A stretch of DNA of 64,000 nt from Pseudomonas fluorescens (GTDB taxonomy: Bacteria > Pseudomonadota > Gammaproteobacteria > Pseudomonadales > Pseudomonadaceae): the NCBI RefSeq assembly GCF_005938625.1, contig NZ_VCNJ01000014.1, positions 124,001 through 188,000 of the forward strand, written 5' to 3'. The position numbers and the translations under genes were made by a program. Below are positions 10,673 to 19,574 of this stretch, in pieces. The notes under the pieces were generated by a model, which saw only the letters and a program-made list of their open reading frames with translations, was not told the origin of the DNA and made no database searches. Numbering within the stretch: position 1 is the first letter of the stretch; every line of letters starts with the position of its first letter.

Positions 10673-11679
10673 ATGTTTGGTGGCTGCTACTCTCTGTATT
10701 CGCTGTTTCCTGGGTATTGACGCTTCTCTTGCGTCGATACGCCTTGGCCAAGAGTTTGATAGACATACCTAACGAGCGCAGCTCTCACTCAGTTCCGACG
10801 CCGCGTGGGGGAGGGGTCGCTATTGTTGTTTCCTTTCTACTGGCACTGCCCCTGCTTGCGAGTTTGGATCTGCTAAGCTTTTCGGCCCTGATTGGGCTTC
10901 TTGGCTCGGGTCTACTCGTTGCCGTTATCGGGTTTGCCGATGACCATGGGCATATTGCAGCAAGGTGGAGGTTGCTTGGTCATTTCACTGCTGCGGCCTG
11001 GGCGTTGTATTGGATGAACGGGCTAGCGCCAATTGAGCTGTTCGGATACATAATTGATCTGGGATGGCTCGGTAATATTCTGGCGTTACTGTATTTAGTC
11101 TGGATGCTCAATCTCTATAACTTTATGGATGGCATTGATGGTTTGGCCAGTGCCGAAGCGATCAGCGTCTGTTTGGGTATGTGCCTGGTGTATTGGTTTA
11201 GTGGCAATAGTGAGCTGATATGGCTACCGTTGACTGTGGCTGCTGCGGTTGCAGGGTTCCTTTGGTGGAATATTCCTCCAGCGCGGATCTTTATGGGTGA
11301 TGCGGGGAGTGGGTTTCTCGGTGTAGTGCTAGGTATAATATTGCTGTATTCCGTGTGGACTAAGCCGGTGTTCCTTTGGAGTTGGTTGATTTTACTTGGT
11401 GTATTCATAGTTGATGCAACTTTCACGCTGGTGCGGAGGCTATTCAGAGGTGCGAAGGTTTATCTAGCTCATCGCAGTCATGCCTATCAATCGGCATCAA
11501 GGCTCTACGTGAGTCATAGGCGGGTTACACTTGGCATCATCGGAATCAATCTTTTCTGGTTGATGCCTCTTTCTATTGCTGTTGGTAACTCGAGCTTGAA
11601 TGGATTAGCTGGGTTTGTGCTGGCCTACGTACCCTTAGTATTGCTGGCAATCAAGTTTGACGCGGGCGCGGAAGAGTAG
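10669..11679 (+). CDS. wbpL: Undecaprenyl-phosphate HexNAc-1-phosphate transferase, WbpL-like
   Basis: This is a polytopic family 4 initiating transferase (336 residues, about ten hydrophobic segments) that loads a HexNAc-1-phosphate on undecaprenyl phosphate to begin O-antigen synthesis. The ATG at 10669 overlaps the preceding stop (ATGA). Motifs are RSSHSVPTPRGGG near residue 35, NFMDGIDGLA with the metal-binding aspartates, IFMGDAGSGFLG, and HRSHAYQ in the cytosolic carbohydrate-recognition loop. With WbpM and WbpV in the locus the probable first sugar is QuiNAc or a relative. It is the last plus-strand gene before the convergent operon. Confidence 0.85.
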   Translation: MNVWWLLLSVFAVSWVLTLLLRRYALAKSLIDIPNERSSHSVPTPRGGGVAIVVSFLLALPLLASLDLLSFSALIGLLGSGLLVAVIGFADDHGHIAARWRLLGHFTAAAWALYWMNGLAPIELFGYIIDLGWLGNILALLYLVWMLNLYNFMDGIDGLASAEAISVCLGMCLVYWFSGNSELIWLPLTVAAAVAGFLWWNIPPARIFMGDAGSGFLGVVLGIILLYSVWTKPVFLWSWLILLGVFIVDATFTLVRRLFRGAKVYLAHRSHAYQSASRLYVSHRRVTLGIIGINLFWLMPLSIAVGNSSLNGLAGFVLAYVPLVLLAIKFDAGAEE

Positions 11680-11814
11680 TTGAGATACTCTGGAAGGACT
11701 ATAAAGCAATCCAGTGTGGGTTTTGGCTGATATAGGTAGATATACAGTTGTTAGCTACTATAAAGCGATGGATTTAATAAACATTCATTAGCATTTAGTG
11801 TCTGCTGAAATAAA

Positions 11815-11836
11815 AGGGCGGTTTTTACACCGCCGG
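11815..11836 (-). terminator. Terminator of the minus-strand polysaccharide operon
   Basis: A stem GGCGGT/ACCGCC with a six-base loop lies between the convergent gene ends at 11679 and 11871. Read on the minus strand it is followed by a T-rich CTTTTATTT, so it fits a terminator for the leftward operon. It might also stop rightward transcription less well. Confidence 0.65.
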
Positions 11837-11870
11837 AAGAAATAAGTTAAAAGAATAATCTTTGGCAACG

Positions 11871-13157
11871 CTAAAGCACCGCTTCCTTAGCCATTTTCCT
11901 CCCGAAATCAATGCTTTCAGATATGCCACGATCTTCCGGGTAATAATAAGACGTATCAGCGACCCAAAGTCCGTTAATAGGGAGTTTGGCGGGAGGCAGG
12001 TTGTCTAAGTAACCTGGTTCGCAGATCGGCTGGGCGTAACGATAGCGGCTAGCCCGTATGTCGATGAAGTCGGTATCAGTAAGCGAAGGATTGATTTTTT
12101 TGAGATAGGCTTTGACCTTGTCAATAAAGTTTTGATCGGGCTCAGAGAACTTCGGATGCTCTCCGGGAATATAAAACGGAACGTAGACGACATGGTGGTT
12201 GAGAGGGCGTAAGTTTGTATATTCCACTAGGCCAGGAATATCCATATCCGGATCATTCGTGTTAAGCCAAAAATTTTCGGTTACGGCTTTCCGAAGTTTC
12301 ACGATAACGCAAACGACCGCGATATTTTTGACGGCGCTAAATTTTTGAAGTAACTCGACAGGCAAATCGGGTATGACTTTGGATACATATGGTAACGGGA
12401 TTGTGCTGATGATTTTAGTAAAGGATTCTAAGCTGCCATCAATCTCAATTCCAAGAATCTTGCCATTTTCGATTACCACTTTGGACACGGCAGATTTCAA
12501 GCGGACTTGGCCACCGTTACTTATGATATCAGTCCGCATTGCCTGCAGAAGTGTTTCGGACCCGCCTTCAAGGTATCCCAGTTTTTCCCGGAAGAGACTG
12601 TAACGAGATCGTCCAATTCGTCTGATACGACTCCAGATCCAAGCGGCGGATAGGTTATCTGTATAATCGTAAAATTTATAATCGAAAAGTTTGCGCCAAA
12701 GGACATCGTAGGCCTCTTTCCCTACCCAACGTCTGATCCAACTTGTGGCCTCCACATGATCGAGTGGCTTCCAATCGTTACGCTTTGTTGATAAAAAAGC
12801 ATGAAGCCCGTAGCGGAATTTAGCGAGCATGCTTAATCCGCGAAAGCGTAGAAGGGCAATTGGGTTACCCCAAGGCTGTAACTCATTTTTAAACCAGTAC
12901 CCCATTTTTGTTTCTACCCAACGCATTTCATTTGACAGCCCCAATTCGTCGAGAACTTTGAGGAAGGCGTGATCAGAAATGCAATGAAAATGGTAGTAGC
13001 GTTCAATACTTAACCCTGAGAAATCGAACGCTGCGGTCATTCCGCCTATTCGATCATCGGCTTCAAAAACTATCGGTTGGTAACCATCTCGGGCTAGCTG
13101 ATATGCAACAGCTAAGCCCATTGGTCCCGCACCTAAAACTGCAATACGTTTGTCCAT
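11871..13157 (-). CDS. FAD/NAD(P)-dependent oxidoreductase (amine-oxidase fold)
   Basis: This 428-residue flavoprotein has the dinucleotide-binding IAVLGAGPMGLAVAYQLA near the N-terminus, the second FAD motif FEADDRIGGM, and a C-terminal FAD segment around GLWVADTSYYYPEDRG. The overall plan matches the protoporphyrinogen-oxidase / UDP-galactopyranose-mutase-like superfamily. The true substrate is not recognised; a sugar or lipid-linked sugar is inferred only from the locus. The ATG at 13157 lies two bases after the epimerase stop and behind GGAG; the TTG at 13163 is an alternative. It is the last gene of the operon, next to the DprE-type genes. Confidence 0.7.
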   Translation of the reverse strand: MDKRIAVLGAGPMGLAVAYQLARDGYQPIVFEADDRIGGMTAAFDFSGLSIERYYHFHCISDHAFLKVLDELGLSNEMRWVETKMGYWFKNELQPWGNPIALLRFRGLSMLAKFRYGLHAFLSTKRNDWKPLDHVEATSWIRRWVGKEAYDVLWRKLFDYKFYDYTDNLSAAWIWSRIRRIGRSRYSLFREKLGYLEGGSETLLQAMRTDIISNGGQVRLKSAVSKVVIENGKILGIEIDGSLESFTKIISTIPLPYVSKVIPDLPVELLQKFSAVKNIAVVCVIVKLRKAVTENFWLNTNDPDMDIPGLVEYTNLRPLNHHVVYVPFYIPGEHPKFSEPDQNFIDKVKAYLKKINPSLTDTDFIDIRASRYRYAQPICEPGYLDNLPPAKLPINGLWVADTSYYYPEDRGISESIDFGRKMAKEAVL

Positions 13158-13159
13158 TT

Positions 13160-14095
13160 TCAAAACTCCAGAACAATCTTGCCATAAGCAGGGTCATTGA
13201 AGGTTTCGTCGACTGCATCGCTAAACTTCGTATAAGACACTCCGAAAATACCGGGCCAGTCAATGATTTCGAACTCATCTTTCGCGCTCAACGCAGATAA
13301 TTGTTGAGTTGTGAATGGCGGGTTTTTATCAAATAACGACCAGACCCAAATAAGTGAATAGAACAGGCTATAAGGTATCTTTAAAATAGCGGTATTAGAT
13401 GCCGTTGCACGCTTGATTTCTCGAATTATATCAATGTAATCTATTTTTTCATGTCCCGAAATATTGTATATGCCATCCCGGGTGCGATGTTCAATACAGC
13501 TAATTATCACATTGCAGAAATCGCCGGCGTATAAAGGTTGGCGCATGTATTGCCCGTCGCCCGGTATTGGAAAAACTGGCACTTTTTTCATAAAGCGAGA
13601 AAGCCATCCAAGATGCTTTCTGTCAAACCAACCAAACATCAGGGTCGGCCGGAGAATAGGGCAGGCGATACCACTATCGATGACCATTTTTTCTTGGGTT
13701 TTTTTGGTCTTTGTGTAAAAGTCATCGGCGGCGGACTCTACGACCGATGAGCTTATATGTACTAAATAAGTGTTTTTATTATTTTTAATTGTGTCAAGGA
13801 TGATGCGAGTCGAATCAATATTGTTTAACACGAAGTCTTGGTAATCAGTTCCACCAATTTGTGCTTGGAGCATCACAACGACATCAGCCTGGATAAAGTG
13901 TTGCTGCCAAGGTCCTGGCTTTGCGAGGTCCGCAAACTCAGCGACAATATCTGGATGGACCTGTTTTAGAATTTTTAAGTTGTTTTCATGTTTGTCAAGT
14001 ACGACGATGTTGCTATAACCTTTCGCTTTTAGCCGAGCTACCAAATTTTGGCCTACTAGACCTGCGCCACCTGGGAGAATGATTTTATCTTTCAT
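13160..14095 (-). CDS. NAD-dependent epimerase/dehydratase family protein
   Basis: This is a 311-residue Rossmann protein. The glycine motif is slightly unusual (LPGGAGLVGQNLVARL), followed by ISSSVVES and a Tyr-Lys pair in FYTKTKKTQEK, then RPTLMFGWFDRKH. Residues 235-250 contain a hydrophobic stretch (LFYSLIWVWSLF). The sugar-nucleotide substrate is not identifiable. It lies 79 bases after the DprE2-like gene and two bases before the FAD oxidoreductase, so it probably belongs to the same transcript. Confidence 0.7.
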   Translation of the reverse strand: MKDKIILPGGAGLVGQNLVARLKAKGYSNIVVLDKHENNLKILKQVHPDIVAEFADLAKPGPWQQHFIQADVVVMLQAQIGGTDYQDFVLNNIDSTRIILDTIKNNKNTYLVHISSSVVESAADDFYTKTKKTQEKMVIDSGIACPILRPTLMFGWFDRKHLGWLSRFMKKVPVFPIPGDGQYMRQPLYAGDFCNVIISCIEHRTRDGIYNISGHEKIDYIDIIREIKRATASNTAILKIPYSLFYSLIWVWSLFDKNPPFTTQQLSALSAKDEFEIIDWPGIFGVSYTKFSDAVDETFNDPAYGKIVLEF

Positions 14096-14174
14096 AAAGA
14101 GTAGCTCGAGAAATAATTGGTATGAAGTAAGCGCGGAACTGCTCGTCTACACGAGCATCAGTCTCTTAAAATGG

Positions 14175-14915
14175 TTATAGCGACAGTCTCTTAAAAATAA
14201 ACGATGGAATAGACCTGATAATTAACATTATAATAGTCCAGAATGCTGGAGTATAAAGAGTATCGACTTTTCTTTCGATTCCCTTGACTATAGTGAGTGA
14301 GACTTGCTCAGGACTCGCTACGAGGCGCGCAGGTAGAGGTAATTCTTTGGTCATAGGAGTATCGACAAAGCCGGGCTTTATTGTCATAACATGTACACCT
14401 ATTTTAAACAGTCGAGCTCTTAACCCTTCACAAAAAATGGAGACTGCTCCTTTTGCTGCGCCATACAAATAATTGGACTGGCGACCTCTATCTCCAGCTA
14501 CAGAAGAAATAACTGCAAGCGTACCGCAACGTTGGACTTCAAATTGGTTGGCGAGTCTTGTAAGTATTGCTATTACTGAGATACCATTAATCGTGAACTC
14601 TTCTAATGCTTTGTTTACGTCGTGCTCACAGACTTTTTGATCGGGAAGAGTGCCATGAGCAATGAAGCCAATATCTATTTGCTTTAGTGCTGACAAGCAG
14701 CTGTCTATCATTTTTTGATGTGCATCGAACTCTGAAAAGTTCATGACGTAAGTCGTGACTTCGCCAGCACCGCGTGCCTTCATATCAGCAGCAGTTTGCT
14801 CCAACTTTAATTGATTACGGCCTACCAGGAACATTTCTGCACCTTGAACAGCCCAAAGCCGCGCGCAAGCTGTGGCGATAGTCGATGTCGCACCTATGAT
14901 AAGGATCTTTTTCAT
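14175..14915 (-). CDS. DprE2-like short-chain dehydrogenase (keto-pentofuranosyl lipid reductase)
   Basis: This is a 246-residue SDR with KKILIIGATSTIATACARLWA at the start, ISSVAGDRGRQSNYLYGAAK carrying the Ser/Tyr/Lys catalytic set, and a hydrophobic C-terminus (WTIIMLIIRSIPSFIF) that could contact the membrane. This resembles mycobacterial DprE2, which reduces the 2-keto lipid-linked pentose made by DprE1 to the arabinose form. The ATG at 14915 overlaps the DprE1-like stop (ATGA), so the two subunits of the epimerase are translationally coupled as in mycobacteria. Pathway assignment is by homology and order; the exact sugar is inferred. Confidence 0.8.
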   Translation of the reverse strand: MKKILIIGATSTIATACARLWAVQGAEMFLVGRNQLKLEQTAADMKARGAGEVTTYVMNFSEFDAHQKMIDSCLSALKQIDIGFIAHGTLPDQKVCEHDVNKALEEFTINGISVIAILTRLANQFEVQRCGTLAVISSVAGDRGRQSNYLYGAAKGAVSIFCEGLRARLFKIGVHVMTIKPGFVDTPMTKELPLPARLVASPEQVSLTIVKGIERKVDTLYTPAFWTIIMLIIRSIPSFIFKRLSL

Positions 14916-16225
14916 TCTGTAACTCTCTTCCAGAATCGGGAAACTAATGAACGATCGCGCATAGACTCCAAACGCTCCCATTCAGGGTATGCATGACGAA
15001 AGTCAGTGCCGCTCATATGCGCATCTTTCGCTGGGTACAATCGCCCTCCAGATCGCCTAACAATTTCATCAAGATGACTAAAGAGGTTTATTAAATTAGA
15101 TCTATGAGGGAAGTCCAGCGCAAGAGATGTACCGGGGAGCGGAAAGGAGATTAGACCAGGAGACTTTATATCACCACAACGTTTAAGTACCGCAAGAAAC
15201 GATCCCTGGCCGCTCTTGGAGATAGCCTCCAAGAGTTCTTTAATGGCCATCTCAGCAGATGCATCCGGAATGACACATTGATACTGTTGAAAGCCTCGCG
15301 GCCCATAAACGCGGTTCCAGTTCTTGATCCGATCAAGAGGATAGAAAAAAGGTTCGTAACTGCTACGTTTTTGAACTGATTTAGTTGGGTGCGCGCGCCA
15401 ATACAACTCATTAAATGCGCGTAAAGAATAATTATTGATTAAAGACAGTGGTGGTGTGAACGGAACAGTTAATGTCGCACTGCCGCTTAGTGCTAACGCT
15501 CCATAACGTGCATGGTCACCAACTATATAAACTCCGCGTCCGATTTTGTTGCCAGATGCCAAGCAGTCAATCCAAGCGACACTATATTCATGTTTGTAAT
15601 CAAGTTCGGAGGAGAGTGCAAAGAATTCAGTCAGGTTGCCGAAACGAATGATATGGCTGTCAATCTCACTAGAGTTTATAGGTACTAGTTGGATCTCGGC
15701 AAAAGTAATGATCCCTGTCAGTCCCAAGCCTCCGATAGTTGCAGTGTACATTTGTGGATTAATGGTGGGGGAACAAGTTAAATGGCCCTCGTCGCTCCTA
15801 ATTAATCCAAAGCTAAGTAAGTGGTTTCCGAACGTGCCTTTCGAATGGTGATTTTTTCCATGAACATCATTAGCTATAGCGCCCCCAATTGTGGCAAATT
15901 GAGTTCCGGGGGTGACAGAAAGGAACCAACCATTAGGTATGGTTGCGGCTAAAACCTCTGAAAGAGTGATGCCTGCCTCAACAATAATAACTCCCGTCTC
16001 CCAGTCAACATGAACAAATCGATCCATGCTTCGCATAGTTATTACGTGGTCAGATGCGGCCATACAACTATCGCCATAACTTCGTCCATTTCCGTAAGGA
16101 AGAGTAGTTCCATATTCGGATGACATTGAGTCGAGCAAAACTTTCAGCTCTTCTTGCCAATGATTCGGGTGCGAATGTTGCGGATTGTTGGGGTAGCGTC
16201 CCCAAGAGTACAGTGTTGGAATCAT
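14912..16225 (-). CDS. DprE1-like FAD-dependent oxidase (polyprenylphosphoryl-ribose oxidase)
   Basis: This 437-residue flavoprotein of the PCMH/VAO type contains LPYGNGRSYGDSC and TIGGAIANDVHGKNHH, the FAD-binding signature that is nearly identical in mycobacterial DprE1, the enzyme that oxidises C2 of decaprenylphosphoryl-ribose. A later KDAHMSG segment matches the C-terminal part of that family. The ATG at 16225 overlaps the upstream stop (ATGA); the earlier TTG at 16249 is rejected because it lies inside the HAD-UbiA gene. Coupled to the DprE2-like gene downstream. Undecaprenyl rather than decaprenyl phosphate is the likely lipid in Pseudomonas (inference). Confidence 0.85.
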   Translation of the reverse strand: MIPTLYSWGRYPNNPQHSHPNHWQEELKVLLDSMSSEYGTTLPYGNGRSYGDSCMAASDHVITMRSMDRFVHVDWETGVIIVEAGITLSEVLAATIPNGWFLSVTPGTQFATIGGAIANDVHGKNHHSKGTFGNHLLSFGLIRSDEGHLTCSPTINPQMYTATIGGLGLTGIITFAEIQLVPINSSEIDSHIIRFGNLTEFFALSSELDYKHEYSVAWIDCLASGNKIGRGVYIVGDHARYGALALSGSATLTVPFTPPLSLINNYSLRAFNELYWRAHPTKSVQKRSSYEPFFYPLDRIKNWNRVYGPRGFQQYQCVIPDASAEMAIKELLEAISKSGQGSFLAVLKRCGDIKSPGLISFPLPGTSLALDFPHRSNLINLFSHLDEIVRRSGGRLYPAKDAHMSGTDFRHAYPEWERLESMRDRSLVSRFWKRVTE

Positions 16226-17652
16226 GCGGCTATCCAGAATACGAGGCAAAATAGTATTCCTACGGCGAAACTTACTTTATCTCGGATTGCAAAAACAACA
16301 GGATCATCATGCATTTCCCCTCGATGTGTAAGCATCCAGACACGTGTTATCCAGAATAGTAAGAGCGGACAGGCAAGCCATATTACTTGAGGGTGCGAAT
16401 ATAGCTCTCCAGTCGCTTGGTCATGAATATATAAAGCTAATACCATTACCGACAGGTAACCAGAAGAAGCTCCAAGCGACGATATCATCTCGAGATCGTT
16501 CGGGTAGTAACCTCGTCCTCGAGTCTTTTCTAACTGCCCCTTCTTTCTTGCTTCCTGCAACTCAGAATAGCGCTTTACCAGCGCTAGGATCAAAAACATG
16601 AACATTGAAAAAGCTAACATCCAGAAAGTTAATGCTAAGCTAAATGCAGCCGCTCCCGCAACGATGCGTATTGTATATAACAACGCCAATACGATTACAT
16701 CGATGCCCATTTGTCGTTTTAGCAGCAGTGAGTAAATTAATGTTAGAATATAATATGCAGCCAAAACAGCCACAAACTCGTAGGGTAATGTAAACATCGC
16801 TCCAGCGAATGAAACCACTAGCAGAACGGGGAATATGAAGATCCCGGTTCTTATGGATAGTCTACCTGCGGCAAATGGGCGATTACGTTTGCTTTTGTGA
16901 TGACGATCATCAGCAAGATCCAGGAGATCATTTAGTATATAAACACTAGATGCGCATAGACCGAATAGGAAGAATGCGATTATTCCTTGCCATAACAATA
17001 ATGGACTAAATAATTTATGGGCGGCAATTAATGGAACAAAAACCAACATATTCTTCAACCACTGATGTAGACGAAGAGCTTTTACCCAGTCTTTTGGCAG
17101 AGAAGGATTTGTTTGAAAAAGCTGTTTAACATTCCCCGTGGCTCGCGCTTTACGTTCAACACCACGTTCAGGATTAACCACATAAGCATCTCTAGCCGCA
17201 GCCCACACGAGGATATCATCGTGTGAGTTACCGGCGTAATCGAATCCTTTCTCTCCGTAGTGTTGCACCAATAAATCACGTTTACGATGAGAGGATAAAT
17301 TGCAGACCCCATCACTAGCTAAAATCTGATCAAACAAATCGAGGTGCTGGGCGATACGCTCTGCCAAAGAACGATGGCTTGCCGTCGCTAAAACAATCAT
17401 GCGGCCATTACGTTTTTCCGCCTGAATGAATTCGAGCACTGCGGCGTCGTAGGGTAATACGCTGACATCAATGTCTGTAGCCTCAGCCAACTTCTGTTTC
17501 AGAGTTGCTTTGCCATTTACCAGCCATGTCAATGGTTTAAACAATCCAAGTGGGTTATGACGGATGTAGGACAGCCCGGTTTCTAGCAGTAAATCAGAAC
17601 GCAGAAGCGTTCCGTCTAGATCAATAACGAGTGGAATGTTGAATGTTGTCAC
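16222..17652 (-). CDS. HAD phosphatase - UbiA prenyltransferase fusion (polyprenylphosphoryl-phosphoribose synthase and phosphatase)
   Basis: This is a two-domain protein of 476 residues. Residues 1-190 are a HAD phosphatase: DLDGTLL (nucleophile, residues 11-17), ATASHR, and GNSHDD with the metal-binding acids. Residues 190-476 are a UbiA-type membrane transferase with about eight helices and the aspartate motif NDLLDLADDRHHKSKRNRP. In mycobacteria a UbiA protein moves phosphoribose from PRPP to polyprenyl phosphate and a separate phosphatase removes the 5-phosphate; the fusion would do both. The start is GTG at 17652 behind GGGAAG. It heads the coupled set with the DprE1- and DprE2-like genes. 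Confidence 0.85.
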   Translation of the reverse strand: MTTFNIPLVIDLDGTLLRSDLLLETGLSYIRHNPLGLFKPLTWLVNGKATLKQKLAEATDIDVSVLPYDAAVLEFIQAEKRNGRMIVLATASHRSLAERIAQHLDLFDQILASDGVCNLSSHRKRDLLVQHYGEKGFDYAGNSHDDILVWAAARDAYVVNPERGVERKARATGNVKQLFQTNPSLPKDWVKALRLHQWLKNMLVFVPLIAAHKLFSPLLLWQGIIAFFLFGLCASSVYILNDLLDLADDRHHKSKRNRPFAAGRLSIRTGIFIFPVLLVVSFAGAMFTLPYEFVAVLAAYYILTLIYSLLLKRQMGIDVIVLALLYTIRIVAGAAAFSLALTFWMLAFSMFMFLILALVKRYSELQEARKKGQLEKTRGRGYYPNDLEMISSLGASSGYLSVMVLALYIHDQATGELYSHPQVIWLACPLLLFWITRVWMLTHRGEMHDDPVVFAIRDKVSFAVGILFCLVFWIAA

Positions 17653-17891
17653 AAAAACTTCCCTGATGGCTTGCCTGGCGGAAGCTGAACCGGCGGAATT
17701 GAAAGACTGTTAGTTATTATGTAACGGTTGCTAGCTCTTTCAGCTACGCAGCCATGCTAGAAAATACCATATCTCCCTTGCCTTTAGAAGAAATCCGCCA
17801 AATCTCAGGCTTAGCTCCGATGATTTCAGAACGCTGCAGAGTGAATTTTACTCACTCTGAGCGGGAAATCGTCTATATTTTGTTGCTGCGA
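17653..17891 (-). promoter_or_regulatory. Spacer with inverted repeat before the HAD-UbiA gene
   Basis: This is the only sizeable gap (239 bases) inside the leftward operon. It holds an inverted repeat CAGAGTGA/TCACTCTG at 17837-17859 with a seven-base loop and no T run. It could be an attenuator, a protein site or the site of an internal promoter for the arabinofuranose module. No convincing -35/-10 pair was settled on. Confidence 0.35.
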
Positions 17892-19559
17892 TTAAATGTC
17901 GATTACTGAACGGCGATAAAAATAAACTACTGTCATTAAGAAATTTATTATTACCTGTATCCAGAAAATACCCAAAGCCATTCTTGAAACACTAGCCCAG
18001 TGCACGCCTAATACAATAATCAATGCTGCAAAGGGTTGCCAGCCATGCAATAGCGGGTACCCAGGATTGCTAAAAACACAAGCTAGAAGGGTACTAGCGA
18101 CTCCGAATAATAGTGTCGCTTGTTTAAGTTCCGTATGCGCTTGGATGGCCGTGAGTTCAGCCGTAGGCGCATATTTCATCAGTGAATAAAAAATAGCCAT
18201 ACTGGCCGAGCACGAGAGAACTAAAGTTCCTAGTGCCCCTGCCAAGTTTAAGGAGCTCTGAATATATATCGAAGTCAAGTGTGTGTCGAAAGTCAGCAAA
18301 TGAACCGGTAACATTGTGTTCATCAAATTGGCAACTCGCGGCCAAACAAACTGAAATGGGCTGAGATTTGCAAAGCTAAAATTCTGAGATATAAGGTCTG
18401 AGCTTCCGCCCAAGTATAATTTTGTCCAGAGAAACCAAGGGGCCACTACGACAGCAAACGCTAGGCAAAGTAAAGTGGAGTTTACAACTCTCGTATATAT
18501 ACTGTTACGCTTTTCTATAGTGAGAAGTGCTGCAGTTGTTACAATGAGATAACCTATCGCGTAAGGGTGAGAGAGATAAGCCAACGCTAACAACCCACCA
18601 GTTATCAGGGGGTTTCGGTGTTTTTGATAGAAAAAAAATGACGTGATTATGAAAAAACCTGCCAAGGATTTTGGCCAGGTAAATAATGTCTGAAATATGA
18701 AATATGGACTTGTTGCGAATAACAGAAATATCAATGCACTGTTATACCATTTGATATTTTCAATTTTTGTAGCGACCAAACCAACACCCAGCAATAGGCA
18801 GGCATTCAGAAATACAGCGACTCCTAAGAATATCGAAAAAGTCGCTTGATCTCGTAAGAGTATCCGGAAATCGGGCCATTGCGTATCGACGTATCCGAAT
18901 GTGGGAAGATCACCTTGCGGTTTCACCGATCGTAGAGTCATCCGTATCGGCAGAGCAATAAGGCTGACAAGTATCGGTCTGTTAGCAACGTGCTGACCAG
19001 GTAATATAGGGCTGTTGTTTATGAATGATATGCTCCTGGCCATATATTCCTGCACAACATACGGAATTACATTGTCTGCTGGCAGGCCACCTGTGATGGA
19101 TTGAATTCTGACTGAGGTCACATGCTCTTTATCAACATAGGCACCATCCGGTAAGTTGTCTTTTAACGGAAACTTTATGCTCGACAAGAAGAGTATTGAG
19201 ATAGCAAAAATAAAAAAGCCACCAATAATGAACATATCCAGGGATGATGGGTTTTTATAGCAATGACATCTAAAGAGTTTAATCGTTTTAATTGTTCCCA
19301 GAGCTAGTAGCGGCACTGTAAATAATAGAGCGATAGCATGTCGCAGATGTAAAGGGGTAATGGCGATAAGGCAGCCGACGATTGCCAAATAAAGCACGGA
19401 GGCAACTACGGATAAGCAGACTCTCTCAATCAAACCCTGATTTGATTGTTCGGTTGTCGTTTTTCTAGAAGGAATCCATGGAAGGAACCCCAAAAAAACT
19501 ATTAGCGATATAATTAAAAAGGCGCTCAGTGAATACTTTAATTCATAGAACTCAATCAT
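17892..19559 (-). CDS. Polytopic membrane protein, GT-C glycosyltransferase-like
   Basis: This is a 555-residue integral membrane protein with about 11-13 hydrophobic segments. A long extracytoplasmic loop (about residues 133-240) follows the early helices and carries acidic residues (YVDKEHVTSVR, YVDTQWPDF). Such a loop and helix count fit GT-C enzymes that use polyprenyl-phosphate sugars in the periplasm. The gene lies directly before the HAD-UbiA/DprE module, so it is a candidate arabinofuranosyl transferase (inference). Alternatives are an O-antigen polymerase or an unrelated membrane protein; no Wzy-specific motif was seen. Confidence 0.6.
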   Translation of the reverse strand: MIEFYELKYSLSAFLIISLIVFLGFLPWIPSRKTTTEQSNQGLIERVCLSVVASVLYLAIVGCLIAITPLHLRHAIALLFTVPLLALGTIKTIKLFRCHCYKNPSSLDMFIIGGFFIFAISILFLSSIKFPLKDNLPDGAYVDKEHVTSVRIQSITGGLPADNVIPYVVQEYMARSISFINNSPILPGQHVANRPILVSLIALPIRMTLRSVKPQGDLPTFGYVDTQWPDFRILLRDQATFSIFLGVAVFLNACLLLGVGLVATKIENIKWYNSALIFLLFATSPYFIFQTLFTWPKSLAGFFIITSFFFYQKHRNPLITGGLLALAYLSHPYAIGYLIVTTAALLTIEKRNSIYTRVVNSTLLCLAFAVVVAPWFLWTKLYLGGSSDLISQNFSFANLSPFQFVWPRVANLMNTMLPVHLLTFDTHLTSIYIQSSLNLAGALGTLVLSCSASMAIFYSLMKYAPTAELTAIQAHTELKQATLLFGVASTLLACVFSNPGYPLLHGWQPFAALIIVLGVHWASVSRMALGIFWIQVIINFLMTVVYFYRRSVIDI

Positions 19560-19574
19560 CTATTAGCCAACCAT

